In this document: piece after piece, positions 44,006-52,541 of the stretch
Position numbering within the stretch: position 1 is the first letter of the stretch
Layout: each line of letters opens with the position of its first letter
From: Parahoeflea alexandrii
GTDB taxonomy: Bacteria; Pseudomonadota; Alphaproteobacteria; Rhizobiales; Rhizobiaceae
NCBI RefSeq assembly: GCF_027214025.1
Contig: NZ_JAPWHB010000002.1
Coordinates: forward strand, 806,001-870,000
Direction of reading: 5' to 3'
DNA length: 64,000 nucleotides
Program-made: the position numbers and the translations under genes
The notes under the pieces: generated by a model
Told to the model about the DNA's origin: nothing
Seen by the model: only the letters and a program-made list of their open reading frames with translations
The model's database searches: none

Positions 44006-44311
44006 CTATGGTTTCGGCACAAGATGCCCGCGCCGCGAAAGATCTGGCAATCCTTCATAATCAAGGGCGATCAAGGCCTGCTTTTTTCGCCTCGACCATC
44101 CCTTGATTTGCCGCTCGCGCGCGATCGCATCGGTCACCAGATCGTAAGTCTCGGAGAACACCAGTTCCACCGGGCGCCGCTTGGCCGTATAGCTGGTTTC
44201 GCTCGGAAGGTTGTTGTGCTCCCATACACGCGCCTCGAGCGCCTGCTTCGTCAGTCCCGTGTAGTAGCTGCCGTCCGCACAGCGCAAAATGTAGACAGTT
44301 GCCTCAACCAT
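44006..44311 (-). CDS. GIY-YIG nuclease-family protein
   Basis: A 101-residue single-domain GIY-YIG protein. The motif appears as VYILRCADGSYYTGLT with the arginine helix REVW-like (EARVWEHN) and the conserved ERQIKGWSRRKKQALI segment. This short form (UPF0213-like) is common in rhizobia near palindromic repeats. It is transcribed opposite to the methyltransferase operon and is flanked by two inverted repeat copies. ATG at 44311 is chosen; the frame continues upstream through the repeat itself. Confidence 0.88.
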   Translation of the reverse strand: MVEATVYILRCADGSYYTGLTKQALEARVWEHNNLPSETSYTAKRRPVELVFSETYDLVTDAIARERQIKGWSRRKKQALIALDYEGLPDLSRRGHLVPKP

Positions 44312-44379
44312 CCTGCCCCTCGCCCTTCGAGGCTCGCATTCGCCTTGCTCATGCTCGCACCTCAGGATGAGGGTCAGGA
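44312..44379. repeat. palindromic repeat, right copy, flanking a GIY-YIG gene
   Basis: In reverse complement this reads ACCCTCATCCTGAGGTGCGAGC, an unmatched centre, then GCGAGCCTCGAAGGGCGAGGG, matching the two halves of the left copy. It begins at the base after the GIY-YIG start codon and ends 36 bases before the activase start. Confidence 0.85.
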
Positions 44380-44415
44380 TAGAGCATCGCGCCTCACTTG
44401 CAAAATGGTGACCCA

Positions 44416-46455
44416 ATGACCGACCATCTCGTCCTGTTCATGCCCTCGGGCAAGCGTGGCCGCTTTCCCACCGACACGCCGGTGCTCGATGCCGCGCGGC
44501 AACTGGGCGTGCATGTCGAGAGCGTTTGCGGCGGCCGCGGCATCTGCGGCCGTTGCCAGGTCGACGTCCAGGAAGGCGTCTTCGCCAAGCACGGCATCAC
44601 CTCGTCCAACGAGCACATCTCGCCGTTTGGCGGCAACGAGGTGCGCTACGCCGAAAAACGCGATCTCAAGGCCGGCCGCAGGCTGTCCTGCTCGGCAAAG
44701 ATCCTCGGCGACCTGGTCATCGATATCCCGCAGGACGCCGTGGTCAACGCGCAGGTCGTGCGCAAGGATTCCGACGGGCGCGTCATCGAACGCAATCCGG
44801 CCATTCACATGTGCTATGTCGAGGTCGAGGAGCCGGACATGCACAAGCCGCTCGGCGACCTTGACCGGCTGCTGCTGGCGATCGAGGCCGACTGGGGCTT
44901 CAAGGGCCTGGCCATCGACACCTACCTGCTCGGCCAGGTGCAGCAGATCCTGCGCAAGGGCGACTGGAAGGTCACCGCCGCCGTGCACGAACCCGTCGAC
45001 GGCGGACAGGCGACACTGGTGGCACTTTATCCGGGGCTGAAGAACGAGGCCTACGGCATTGCCTGCGACATCGGCTCGACTACCATTGCCATGCACCTGT
45101 CGTCGCTGCTTTCGGGCCGCACGCTCGCCTCGTCGGGTACGTCGAACCCGCAGATCCGCTTCGGCGAGGATCTGATGAGCCGCGTCTCCTACGTGATGAT
45201 GAACCCGGAAGGCCGCGAAGGCATGACGGTGGCCGTGCGCGAGGCGATCAACGGACTGATCGACAAGGTCTGCGCCGAGGGCGGGATCGACCGCACCGAC
45301 ATCCTCGACGCGGTCTTCGTCGGCAACCCGATCATGCATCACCTGTTCCTGGGCATCGATCCGACCGAACTCGGCGGCGCGCCTTTCGCGCTCGCCGTCT
45401 CCGGCGCCGTCAACGTCAAGGCCTCCGAGATCGACATTCCGCTCAACAGGGGCGCACGGGTCTACATGCTGCCCTGCATCGCCGGTCATGTCGGCGCCGA
45501 TGCGGCAGCGGCAACGCTCACCGAAGGCCCGCACCGGCAGGACGAGATGATGCTGCTGGTCGATGTCGGCACCAATGCCGAGATCGTACTCGGCAACTCG
45601 GCCCGCACGGTGGCCGCCTCCTCGCCCACCGGCCCCGCCTTCGAGGGCGCTGAAATCTCCTGCGGCCAGCGCGCCGCACCCGGCGCGATCGAGCGCATCC
45701 GCATCGATCCGGAAACGCTTGAACCGCGCTACCGCGTCATTGGCATCGAGCCCTGGTCGGATGAGCCCGGGTTTGACGAGGCCGCGAAGAAGGTCGGCGT
45801 CACCGGCGTCTGCGGCTCCGGCATCATCGAGATCATCGCCGAGATGTACCTCGCCGGCATCATCACCGAGGATGGCGTCATCAACGGCGATCTCGCCGCC
45901 CGCAGCCCGCGGATCACCGGCAATGGCCGCACCTTCTCCTACCTGCTGCGCGATGGCGAGCAGCGGCTGATGGTGACCCAGACCGATGTCCGCGCAATCC
46001 AGCTGGCCAAGGCGGCACTCTATGCCGGCGTCAAGCTGTTGATGGACAAGCAGGGTATCGATCATGTCGACCGTATCGGGCTGGCCGGCGCCTTCGGCTC
46101 GTTCATCGACCCGAAATATGCCCTCGTGCTGGGTCTCGTGCCCGATTGCGATCTCGAGAAGGTCAAGGCCGTCGGCAACGCGGCGGGCACGGGCGCCCGC
46201 ATGGCGCTGCTGAACCGCGATCACCGTCGCGAGATCGAGCAGACCGTCACCCGGATCGAAAAGATCGAAACGGCGCTTGAGCCGAAATTCCAGGAGCATT
46301 TCGTCAACGCCATGGCCTTCCCCAACAAGGTCGATGCGTTCCCGAAGCTCACCGAGGTGGTCAAACTGCCGGAACGCTCGATGGACACCGATGCCGCCGA
46401 CGGCATCGAGCCCGGCGCCGGACGCCGCCGCGGAGGCCGGCGCAACCGGGGCTAG
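44416..46455 (+). CDS. RamA-like reductive activase of corrinoid proteins (2Fe-2S plus ASKHA)
   Basis: A 679-residue activator of corrinoid methyltransferase systems. An N-terminal plant-type ferredoxin domain has Cys38, Cys44, Cys47 (CGGRGICGRC) and Cys92. It is followed by a middle linker and an ASKHA ATPase-like domain starting ACDIGSTTIAMHL, with VDVGTNAEIVLGN and GLAGAFGSFIDP. It reduces oxidised Co(II) corrinoid back to Co(I). I chose ATG 44416 with GGTGA upstream, not the TTG at 44398. The C-terminal GAGRRRGGRRNRG is another Arg/Gly-rich tail. A repeat-GIY-YIG element separates it from the methyltransferase gene. Confidence 0.92.
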   Translation: MTDHLVLFMPSGKRGRFPTDTPVLDAARQLGVHVESVCGGRGICGRCQVDVQEGVFAKHGITSSNEHISPFGGNEVRYAEKRDLKAGRRLSCSAKILGDLVIDIPQDAVVNAQVVRKDSDGRVIERNPAIHMCYVEVEEPDMHKPLGDLDRLLLAIEADWGFKGLAIDTYLLGQVQQILRKGDWKVTAAVHEPVDGGQATLVALYPGLKNEAYGIACDIGSTTIAMHLSSLLSGRTLASSGTSNPQIRFGEDLMSRVSYVMMNPEGREGMTVAVREAINGLIDKVCAEGGIDRTDILDAVFVGNPIMHHLFLGIDPTELGGAPFALAVSGAVNVKASEIDIPLNRGARVYMLPCIAGHVGADAAAATLTEGPHRQDEMMLLVDVGTNAEIVLGNSARTVAASSPTGPAFEGAEISCGQRAAPGAIERIRIDPETLEPRYRVIGIEPWSDEPGFDEAAKKVGVTGVCGSGIIEIIAEMYLAGIITEDGVINGDLAARSPRITGNGRTFSYLLRDGEQRLMVTQTDVRAIQLAKAALYAGVKLLMDKQGIDHVDRIGLAGAFGSFIDPKYALVLGLVPDCDLEKVKAVGNAAGTGARMALLNRDHRREIEQTVTRIEKIETALEPKFQEHFVNAMAFPNKVDAFPKLTEVVKLPERSMDTDAADGIEPGAGRRRGGRRNRG

Positions 46456-46500
46456 AATTCGCCCTTTACCCGAATCGGGCTTGGGTCTACGGCCATTGGG

Positions 46501-47691
46501 ATGTCTTCCCTTTTCCGATCACCGCTGTTCCTGGTCCTCGCCCTGTGGGGTGCGGGCCTGGGAGCAGCGGCGCAATTCGCCAAGATCGTGGTGATCTTCC
46601 CCGAACTGCAGGCCCATTACGGCGAGACGGGTGCCGCCTCGGGATATCTTGTCTCGCTGATCTCGGTCATCGGCATGCTGTTAGGGATGGTCGCCGGCGT
46701 CATCGCCATCCAGCTCGGCGTCCGCCGCCTGCTGATCGCGGGCCTCTATCTCGGCGCCGCCGTTTCCGCCTGGCAGACCATGCTTCCCGGGTTCGAGTGG
46801 ATGCTGGCAAGCCGGCTCATCGAGGGTATGTCGCATCTGGCGATTGTCGTCACCGCGCCGACACTGATCGCCCAGTTGACAACGAAGCGCCATCAGGCTG
46901 CGGCGCTCACCCTGTGGGGCACCTATTTCGGCGTCGCCTTCGCCGCCATCGCCTTGACCGCGCCTCATATCATCCGGATTGCAGGACTGTGTGGATTGTC
47001 GGCGATCCATGCGGCCTACATGGCGTCTTTCGCGATTCTTCTGACGATTGTCCTGCCAGGGGAAGATCGCACCGGCGCCCCGCCATGGCCTTCGCTCGGG
47101 AACATCCTGCATCGGCACCTGACGGCCTACGCTTCCCCCTTCATCGCCGCTCCCGCGCTCGGCTGGCTGTTCTACACACTGACCTTCGTCTCGATGCTCG
47201 CCATCCTGCCGACCATGGTGGATCCGTCGCAGCGCGCCTTCGCCGCCGCCGCCATGCCGCTGTCCAGCATCGTCTCGTCGATGACGCTCGGCAATGTCTT
47301 GCTCAGATACATGTCCGCGGTCAGCGTCATCGTCACCGGCTTCGCGACAGCCATCGTCCTGGTGCTGGTGTTTCTGCTCACAGGCCCCGGTGCCTGGCTC
47401 TTCATCGCGCTGTTCGCGTGTCTTGGCCTGGTTCAGGGCGCGAGCTTCGCGGCAGTCCCGCAACTCAATATCTCGCTCGAAGATCGCGCGCTGGCCAATG
47501 GCGGCATCGCCCAGACCGGCAATATCGGCAATGCGCTCGGCACGCCGGCAATGCTGGCCGTCGTTGCGACGGGCGCCGACACCGGGCTGCCGGCCCTGCT
47601 GATCGGCTGCTACGCCTCGGCGATCATCGTCCATCTGGCATTGGCCCGCGGCCGGGCCAATGCGGAAAGGGCCTCGGCTCCGAAGAACTGA
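46501..47691 (+). CDS. MFS transporter
   Basis: A 396-residue protein with about 12 transmembrane helices of the major facilitator superfamily. The first helix pair with the GMLLGMVAGVIAIQLGVRRLLIAG loop (abbreviated) is MFS-like, and the later central loop PGEDRTGAPPW separates the halves. The substrate is unknown. It starts 45 bases after the activase gene on the same strand and could be co-transcribed, so a methylated amine or a related compound is a possible substrate. Confidence 0.85.
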   Translation: MSSLFRSPLFLVLALWGAGLGAAAQFAKIVVIFPELQAHYGETGAASGYLVSLISVIGMLLGMVAGVIAIQLGVRRLLIAGLYLGAAVSAWQTMLPGFEWMLASRLIEGMSHLAIVVTAPTLIAQLTTKRHQAAALTLWGTYFGVAFAAIALTAPHIIRIAGLCGLSAIHAAYMASFAILLTIVLPGEDRTGAPPWPSLGNILHRHLTAYASPFIAAPALGWLFYTLTFVSMLAILPTMVDPSQRAFAAAAMPLSSIVSSMTLGNVLLRYMSAVSVIVTGFATAIVLVLVFLLTGPGAWLFIALFACLGLVQGASFAAVPQLNISLEDRALANGGIAQTGNIGNALGTPAMLAVVATGADTGLPALLIGCYASAIIVHLALARGRANAERASAPKN

Positions 47692-47695
47692 GGGC

Positions 47696-48061
47696 TCATT
47701 CCGGCCAGATATACTTGCCGCGCGCCCAGCCAAGCTCGGCGTCGTCGGTCATCACCTGGCACCAGACATTGGCCTTCTTCATCTGGGCATATTTCCACTC
47801 GATGCTGCCATAGCCGTCAATCCGGAACGAGACATTGGTGACGATGTTCTTGCAGCGCCCGGTCATGCTGATTTTTTCATTGAGCTCATAGGCATCGATG
47901 ATCTGCGATTGCGCCGATGGCCATTTGCGGATGTTGAGAGCGTCGTCCGGTGCGATTGCCGTGATCGTGCCTGCCGTAAAGGCCGACGAAAGGGCCGGAG
48001 CGGATGTCGCGCCAATGGCCGCAGCCGCAAGCGCCAGAATGATGCGGATGGATGATTTCAT
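47696..48061 (-). CDS. secreted SH3-like domain protein
   Basis: A 121-residue protein with a signal peptide (residues about 1-23) and a bacterial SH3-like domain (LNIRKWPSAQSQIIDAYELNEKISMTGRC, then the closing WARGKYIWPE). Two cysteines probably form a disulfide. Such proteins bind cell-wall or other ligands in the periplasm. It converges on the MFS gene. Confidence 0.7.
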   Translation of the reverse strand: MKSSIRIILALAAAAIGATSAPALSSAFTAGTITAIAPDDALNIRKWPSAQSQIIDAYELNEKISMTGRCKNIVTNVSFRIDGYGSIEWKYAQMKKANVWCQVMTDDAELGWARGKYIWPE

Positions 48062-48181
48062 TGTCTTTCTCCCCTTCAGCGCCGGGTTGGATGCGCTGTT
48101 GTCTGCAAACTGGACGATTACGGCTGGCTATACCCTGAACAGGCCGTTCAGGCGGCATTCATCCCCGCAGATCCGCAGATA

Positions 48182-49096
48182 TCACACTGCTGACGCATCG
48201 AACGATCCGGTCTGGTTGAACCGTTCGAAACCCGCACGGAAATGATCGCTGAGTGCGCAGATCTGTGGCGACGGATCGGCCGCCACCTTGAGCAGCAACT
48301 GGTACTCGCCGGGCGCCGGCAGCCCGCAATTCTCGTCGAGGATCTGGATATCCGGTCCAACAAAGCTCCGCCCCATCGGCGCGATCGCCAGGTCGGCCAG
48401 GATCGCCGCGCGTTGCCCGGCCATGTGCGAGGTCATGAACGCCACCCGGTAGGCCCGGCCAACCCTGTCGAGCGCCGACAGCGCGCTTTCGCGCCACACG
48501 CACCCCTCGTCCCACATCGACACCGGCAGCGGGTCCATCAGGCAGGCCTGGCCGCCCTTGGCGCCGGCCCAGACAATCTCGTCCGTCATCATCACTTCGT
48601 CGGGCGTCGGCGTCAGATGCTTCATGCAGCTGACCAGGGCGATGTCGAGGTGCCCCGAGGCAAACCGCTTCAGAAGGCTCGAGGACTGGTCGATCACCAC
48701 GTCGACGACCACCGAAGGGTGCGATTTGGCAAACAGCTTGAGCACGCCCGGCAGCACCGCCTCGCCATAATCCGACGGCGATCCGATCCGTACGACGCCG
48801 GAGACCTCCGACGTCACGAACCGCGAGATCGCTTCCCGGTTGAGCGCGATCAGCCGCCGCGCATAGCCAAGCAGCACCTCCCCGTCATGGGTGAGCGACA
48901 CGTTGCGCGCATCGCGCAGGAACACCGAGACGCCCAGCTGCTCCTCGAGGCGCTTGATCTGCATCGAGACGGCTGATGGCGTCCGGTAGATCCGCGCGGC
49001 CGCGGCCGTGAAACTGCCGGTCTCGGCGATCGCGACAAAGCTGCGCAGGACATCCGGATCCAGCATCAGCAGCGGGTGGTTGAGGGGTGCATTCAT
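48182..49096 (-). CDS. LysR-family transcriptional regulator
   Basis: A 304-residue LTTR. The N-terminal winged helix (residues about 12-70: LRSFVAIAETGSFTAAAARIYRTPSAVSMQIKRLEEQLG, abbreviated) is followed by a LysR substrate-binding domain. ATG at 49096 with GGAAT upstream is preferred over ATG 49111 or 49132. The region between it and the short plus-strand gene at 49215 (GAATTGAATGAT repeats) probably holds its operator. The target is not evident. Confidence 0.88.
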   Translation of the reverse strand: MNAPLNHPLLMLDPDVLRSFVAIAETGSFTAAAARIYRTPSAVSMQIKRLEEQLGVSVFLRDARNVSLTHDGEVLLGYARRLIALNREAISRFVTSEVSGVVRIGSPSDYGEAVLPGVLKLFAKSHPSVVVDVVIDQSSSLLKRFASGHLDIALVSCMKHLTPTPDEVMMTDEIVWAGAKGGQACLMDPLPVSMWDEGCVWRESALSALDRVGRAYRVAFMTSHMAGQRAAILADLAIAPMGRSFVGPDIQILDENCGLPAPGEYQLLLKVAADPSPQICALSDHFRAGFERFNQTGSFDASAV

Positions 49097-49214
49097 ATCA
49101 TTCAATTCCATTGATCGTTGAGGTAAATTCATTTCGTTTGATTGAATGATGCATCGGAGCGATGCTGTTGTCAATCCAGCCTGGCTGGTCAACACCGACA
49201 CAGGAGACACAGCA

Positions 49215-49403
49215 ATGTTCGGTCTTTCGCAAATCGCCCGCCATGCCCGCCGCTGGCATGCCAATCACAAGCGTGCCGTCATGGAACGGACCCTGCTCGA
49301 TCTGCCGCTCGAGCTGCAGAAGGACATCGGCTGGCAAGCGCCCCGGGGCCATGTTTCGGAGAACACGACACGCGCTGAAATTCTTGCCCGCCCGATGCTG
49401 TGA
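49215..49403 (+). CDS. small DUF1127-like protein
   Basis: A 62-residue basic protein. HARRWHANHKRAVMERTLLDLPLELQKDIGW resembles the arginine/leucine-rich YjiS/DUF1127 motif (helix with LxxLPLxLxKDIGW). AGGAGA lies about seven bases before ATG 49215. DUF1127 proteins in rhizobia affect RNA turnover and phosphate or C-N metabolism. It is divergent from the LysR gene, its likely regulator. Confidence 0.7.
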   Translation: MFGLSQIARHARRWHANHKRAVMERTLLDLPLELQKDIGWQAPRGHVSENTTRAEILARPML

Positions 49404-49532
49404 CGCCTGTCGTCCATCCCCGATCCCCATGTCGCAAGGCGAAAAAATCCGGTGTCATCCCAGTGACAAAACGCGATTTTTGTGGCCTGATCGCGACATG
49501 GGCCTCTGGGAGGCGCGCACAGGATTGTTGGC

Positions 49533-50534
49533 ATGGCCTCACCGAACAAACAGAAGCGGTCGATCGTCTTTTTCATGGTTCCGGAGTTTTCGATGATCGC
49601 CTTCTCGATGGCGATCGAGCCGTTGCGTCTGGCCAACCGGATGCTCGGATACGAGTGCTACAAATGGCGGCTGACGTCCCATGATGGAGAGCCGGTGCCG
49701 GCCTCCAACCAGGTTGTGGTCGGCGTCAACACCTCGCTCGCCGACGAACGGCGCAGCCTGTCGGGCGAAAACCGGCCGACAATGGTGTTTGTCTGTTCCG
49801 GCGTCAATGTCGAGCGATTCCAGAACAAGTCGGTCCTGGCCTGGCTGCGCGAGGAGCACAATCGCGGTGTTGCCGTCGGCGGCCTGTGCACCGGCGCCCA
49901 CATCCTGGCGCAGGCGGGCCTGCTGTCGGGACGTCGTTGCGCCATCCACTGGGAGAACCTGCCTGGCTTCGCCGAAGCCTTCCCGAAGGCCAATGTCTAT
50001 GCCGATCTTTATGAAATAGACGGATCGATCCACACCTGCGCCGGCGGCACCGCGGCACTCGACATGATGCTGAGCCTGATCGGCGAAGATCATGACGACA
50101 CGCTGGTCAACCGCATCTGTGAAATGGCGCTGACCGATCGCGTCCGCAATGCCCACGACCGCCAGCGCCTGCCGTTGCGCGCCCGTCTGGGTGTGCAGAA
50201 CGCCAAGGTGCTCTCCATCATCGAGTTGATGGAGGCAAATCTCTCAGAACCGCTGTCGCTGATCGAGATCGCCGACGATGCCGGCCTGTCGCGGCGGCAG
50301 ATCGAGCGCCTGTTCCGCCAGGAAATGGGCCGTTCCCCGGCCCGCTACTATCTGGAAATCCGTCTCGACCGGGCCCGGCACCTGCTCATCCAGTCACCGA
50401 TGCCGGTGGTAGAGGTGGCGGTGGCCTGCGGCTTCGTCTCCGCCTCGCACTTCTCCAAGTGCTACCGCGAACTCTACAACCGCTCGCCGCAGCAGGAACG
50501 CGCCGAGCGCAAGCAGTACCAGACGGCAGCCTGA
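49533..50534 (+). CDS. GlxA-family AraC-type regulator (GbdR-like)
   Basis: A 333-residue protein with an N-terminal DJ-1/PfpI-like domain (residues about 10-180, with VAVGGLCTGAHILAQAGLL) and a C-terminal AraC helix-turn-helix pair (about 225-325, with LIEIADDAGLSRRQIERLFRQEMG and VACGFVSASHFSKCYREL). GbdR and related regulators that respond to glycine betaine and dimethylglycine share this build. The placement next to the betaine/methyl-transfer region supports such a role, but targets are inferred. Confidence 0.87.
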   Translation: MASPNKQKRSIVFFMVPEFSMIAFSMAIEPLRLANRMLGYECYKWRLTSHDGEPVPASNQVVVGVNTSLADERRSLSGENRPTMVFVCSGVNVERFQNKSVLAWLREEHNRGVAVGGLCTGAHILAQAGLLSGRRCAIHWENLPGFAEAFPKANVYADLYEIDGSIHTCAGGTAALDMMLSLIGEDHDDTLVNRICEMALTDRVRNAHDRQRLPLRARLGVQNAKVLSIIELMEANLSEPLSLIEIADDAGLSRRQIERLFRQEMGRSPARYYLEIRLDRARHLLIQSPMPVVEVAVACGFVSASHFSKCYRELYNRSPQQERAERKQYQTAA

Positions 50535-50567
50535 CGAACTGCGGCTGCCCTTAGGTTGGCTGATGGA

Positions 50568-51428
50568 TCAGGCCGGCACCGCGACGGCTGGATGATGCCG
50601 TGCCGCGGCCCTCTTCAGGGCTTCCATCTTCATCAGGATGCCGATGTTCTGAGCAATCCGGCACTGGAACTCCTCCTGGACAAACGGCCGGTAGAGAAAA
50701 TCGCTGGCTCCGGCCTTCAGGAAGCTTGCCGAAAGCTCCGGATCGTTTGAATTGGAAATGCCGATGATGCGCAACATGTCGTCGGTGTAGTCGCGGCGCA
50801 GCTTGCGGGTCAGCTGATAGCCGTCCATGTCGCCCATGTGATAGTCGGTCAGCACCAGCTTGATGTCGGGATTAGCCGCAATAGCCTCCAGCGCCTGCTG
50901 GCCCGATGCAGCTTCGACCACTTCGAACTTCTGCGCCCGCAGCATCGACGAGAGAATGCTGCGCTGGGTCTTGGTGTCATCCACCACGAGAATGCGGTAG
51001 TTGCGGTTGGACATGATCCGCTGCACGGCATTGACGATTTCGTCGAAAGCCCGGTCGGTATCCTTGATCACGTAGTCGAGCACATTCTTCTTCAGAATGC
51101 TGGCGCGCGTGTTGAAATCGAATTTTCCAGTAAAGACGATCGTCGGCAAGTCGATATCGAGGGCATAATCCAGTGCCTCGCAATGCGGCGAATCCGGCAG
51201 GTTGAGGTCCGTGACGGCGACGAAGAAACCGTGACTGGCATCGTTTGCCGCCCGCTTCATTTCCGCCAGCGAACTGCAGGTGACGACATCGACGCCAAGA
51301 TCGGTCTCGAACCGGAACTTGAGCGCCGAGGTGAACATACGGGAATCCTCGACCAGCAGCACCCGAAGGCGCTCCCCTGCCATGAGCGGATTGGCTTGCA
51401 TTTCGAGTTCATTTGAAGCTCTCGGCAT
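50568..51428 (-). CDS. response regulator with two receiver domains (REC-REC)
   Basis: A 286-residue protein with two receiver domains and no output domain. REC1 (about residues 15-130) has VLLVEDSRM and the phospho-acceptor in FVAVTDLNLPDSPH. REC2 (about 140-265) has ILVVDDTKTQRS and VLTDYHMGDMDGYQL. GGAG precedes ATG 51428. It may act as a phosphate sink or an adaptor in a phosphorelay. A closely related paralogue follows. Confidence 0.88.
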   Translation of the reverse strand: MPRASNELEMQANPLMAGERLRVLLVEDSRMFTSALKFRFETDLGVDVVTCSSLAEMKRAANDASHGFFVAVTDLNLPDSPHCEALDYALDIDLPTIVFTGKFDFNTRASILKKNVLDYVIKDTDRAFDEIVNAVQRIMSNRNYRILVVDDTKTQRSILSSMLRAQKFEVVEAASGQQALEAIAANPDIKLVLTDYHMGDMDGYQLTRKLRRDYTDDMLRIIGISNSNDPELSASFLKAGASDFLYRPFVQEEFQCRIAQNIGILMKMEALKRAAARHHPAVAVPA

Positions 51429-51486
51429 CAGCTACTCCATTGGTAAGCAGGCCAATCACGCGGCGGCAAACCGGGTACGGATCGGG

Positions 51487-52332
51487 TTATGCGACTTTCG
51501 CCGCCTCTGTATTTCCCTTCAACCGGCGTGCGGACTTGATCTGGTCAAGCGTGTCCAGGTTCTGGTTCACACGGCAGTAGAATTCCTCGTCGATATAGGG
51601 CCTGAGCATGAAATCATTGCCGCCGGCCTTCAGGAACCGCGCCGAAAGCAGCCGGTTGTCGGACGACGAGACGCCGATGATTCTGAGCTCATGGCTGCCG
51701 CGCACCGAGCGCAGGCGCCGTGTCAGTTCGAAACCATCCATGTCGGGCATGTTGTAGTCGGTAATCACCAGGCCGATGTCCGGCGTCACCTTCAGGATCT
51801 TCAGGGCCTCCGCCGCGCTCTCGGCGGCGCTGACCTTGAAGTTGAAGCGCTCCAGCCGAGTGCGCAGCAGCGCGCGCGCCGTCGGGCTGTCATCGACGAT
51901 CAGCACATGGTGGCGGTGATTGGTCAGGAAGCGGCAGACCGACTCCTCGAGCATGTCGATCGCAAGCACACTGTCCTTGATCACGTAGTCAACGATGTCA
52001 CGGGCAAGAATCCCTTCCCGGGTCTTCTCGTGGAATGTTCCGGTAAAGACGATGATCGGGATCGACAGTCCGGCCAGATAGGCCAGCGCCTCGCCGTTCT
52101 CCGCCCCTGGCAGATTGACATTGGAAATGGCCAGCGTGATCGGCCGGTCATTGTAATCATAAGCCAGTTGAAGCTCTTCGAAGGAACGGCAGATCTCGAT
52201 GTCAATATCGAAGCTTTCCTTCAGCTTCTGGCCAATCATCGAGGTGAAGACATTCGAGTCCTCAGCCACAATGATGCGGTGGTCACGAAGCGATCCACCC
52301 GTATACTGCATTCCCGAAAGCCCGATGAACAT
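51487..52332 (-). CDS. response regulator with two receiver domains; first one degenerate
   Basis: A 281-residue REC-REC paralogue of the neighbouring gene. REC1 has IIVAEDSNVFTS but AISNVNLPGAEN where the partner has AVTDLNLPDS, so the phospho-acceptor aspartate is replaced by asparagine. REC2 keeps VLIVDDSPTARAL and VITDYNMPDMDGFEL. This suggests one active and one pseudo-receiver. The gene pair is 58 bases apart on the same strand and likely arose by tandem duplication. Confidence 0.87.
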   Translation of the reverse strand: MFIGLSGMQYTGGSLRDHRIIVAEDSNVFTSMIGQKLKESFDIDIEICRSFEELQLAYDYNDRPITLAISNVNLPGAENGEALAYLAGLSIPIIVFTGTFHEKTREGILARDIVDYVIKDSVLAIDMLEESVCRFLTNHRHHVLIVDDSPTARALLRTRLERFNFKVSAAESAAEALKILKVTPDIGLVITDYNMPDMDGFELTRRLRSVRGSHELRIIGVSSSDNRLLSARFLKAGGNDFMLRPYIDEEFYCRVNQNLDTLDQIKSARRLKGNTEAAKVA

Positions 52333-52541
52333 ACATGCACCCCTTTGTATGCGTCAGGCTAATCATGCCGGGATTGAATTTCGGTTAACATCAACCGGTC
52401 AATACCAGCATTTCCAGGGGATGAGACGGCCGGAAACCGGCGGTTCTGCGACCTGCCTCGAGGCTCAGGCCGACAGGCTGCAGCTGGCCCACGCGAAGAA
52501 TGGCGTAAACCGCCCGTTTTCGGGCAGATGCAGCAATACCT

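Noticed and set aside
44374-46299. 641-codon open frame antisense to the activase gene
   Set aside because: It mirrors the activase with no recognisable domain; codon bias of the plus-strand gene explains it.
49146-49403. Longer version of the small DUF1127-like gene (85 codons)
   Set aside because: The good ribosome site and the family-like sequence begin at 49215.
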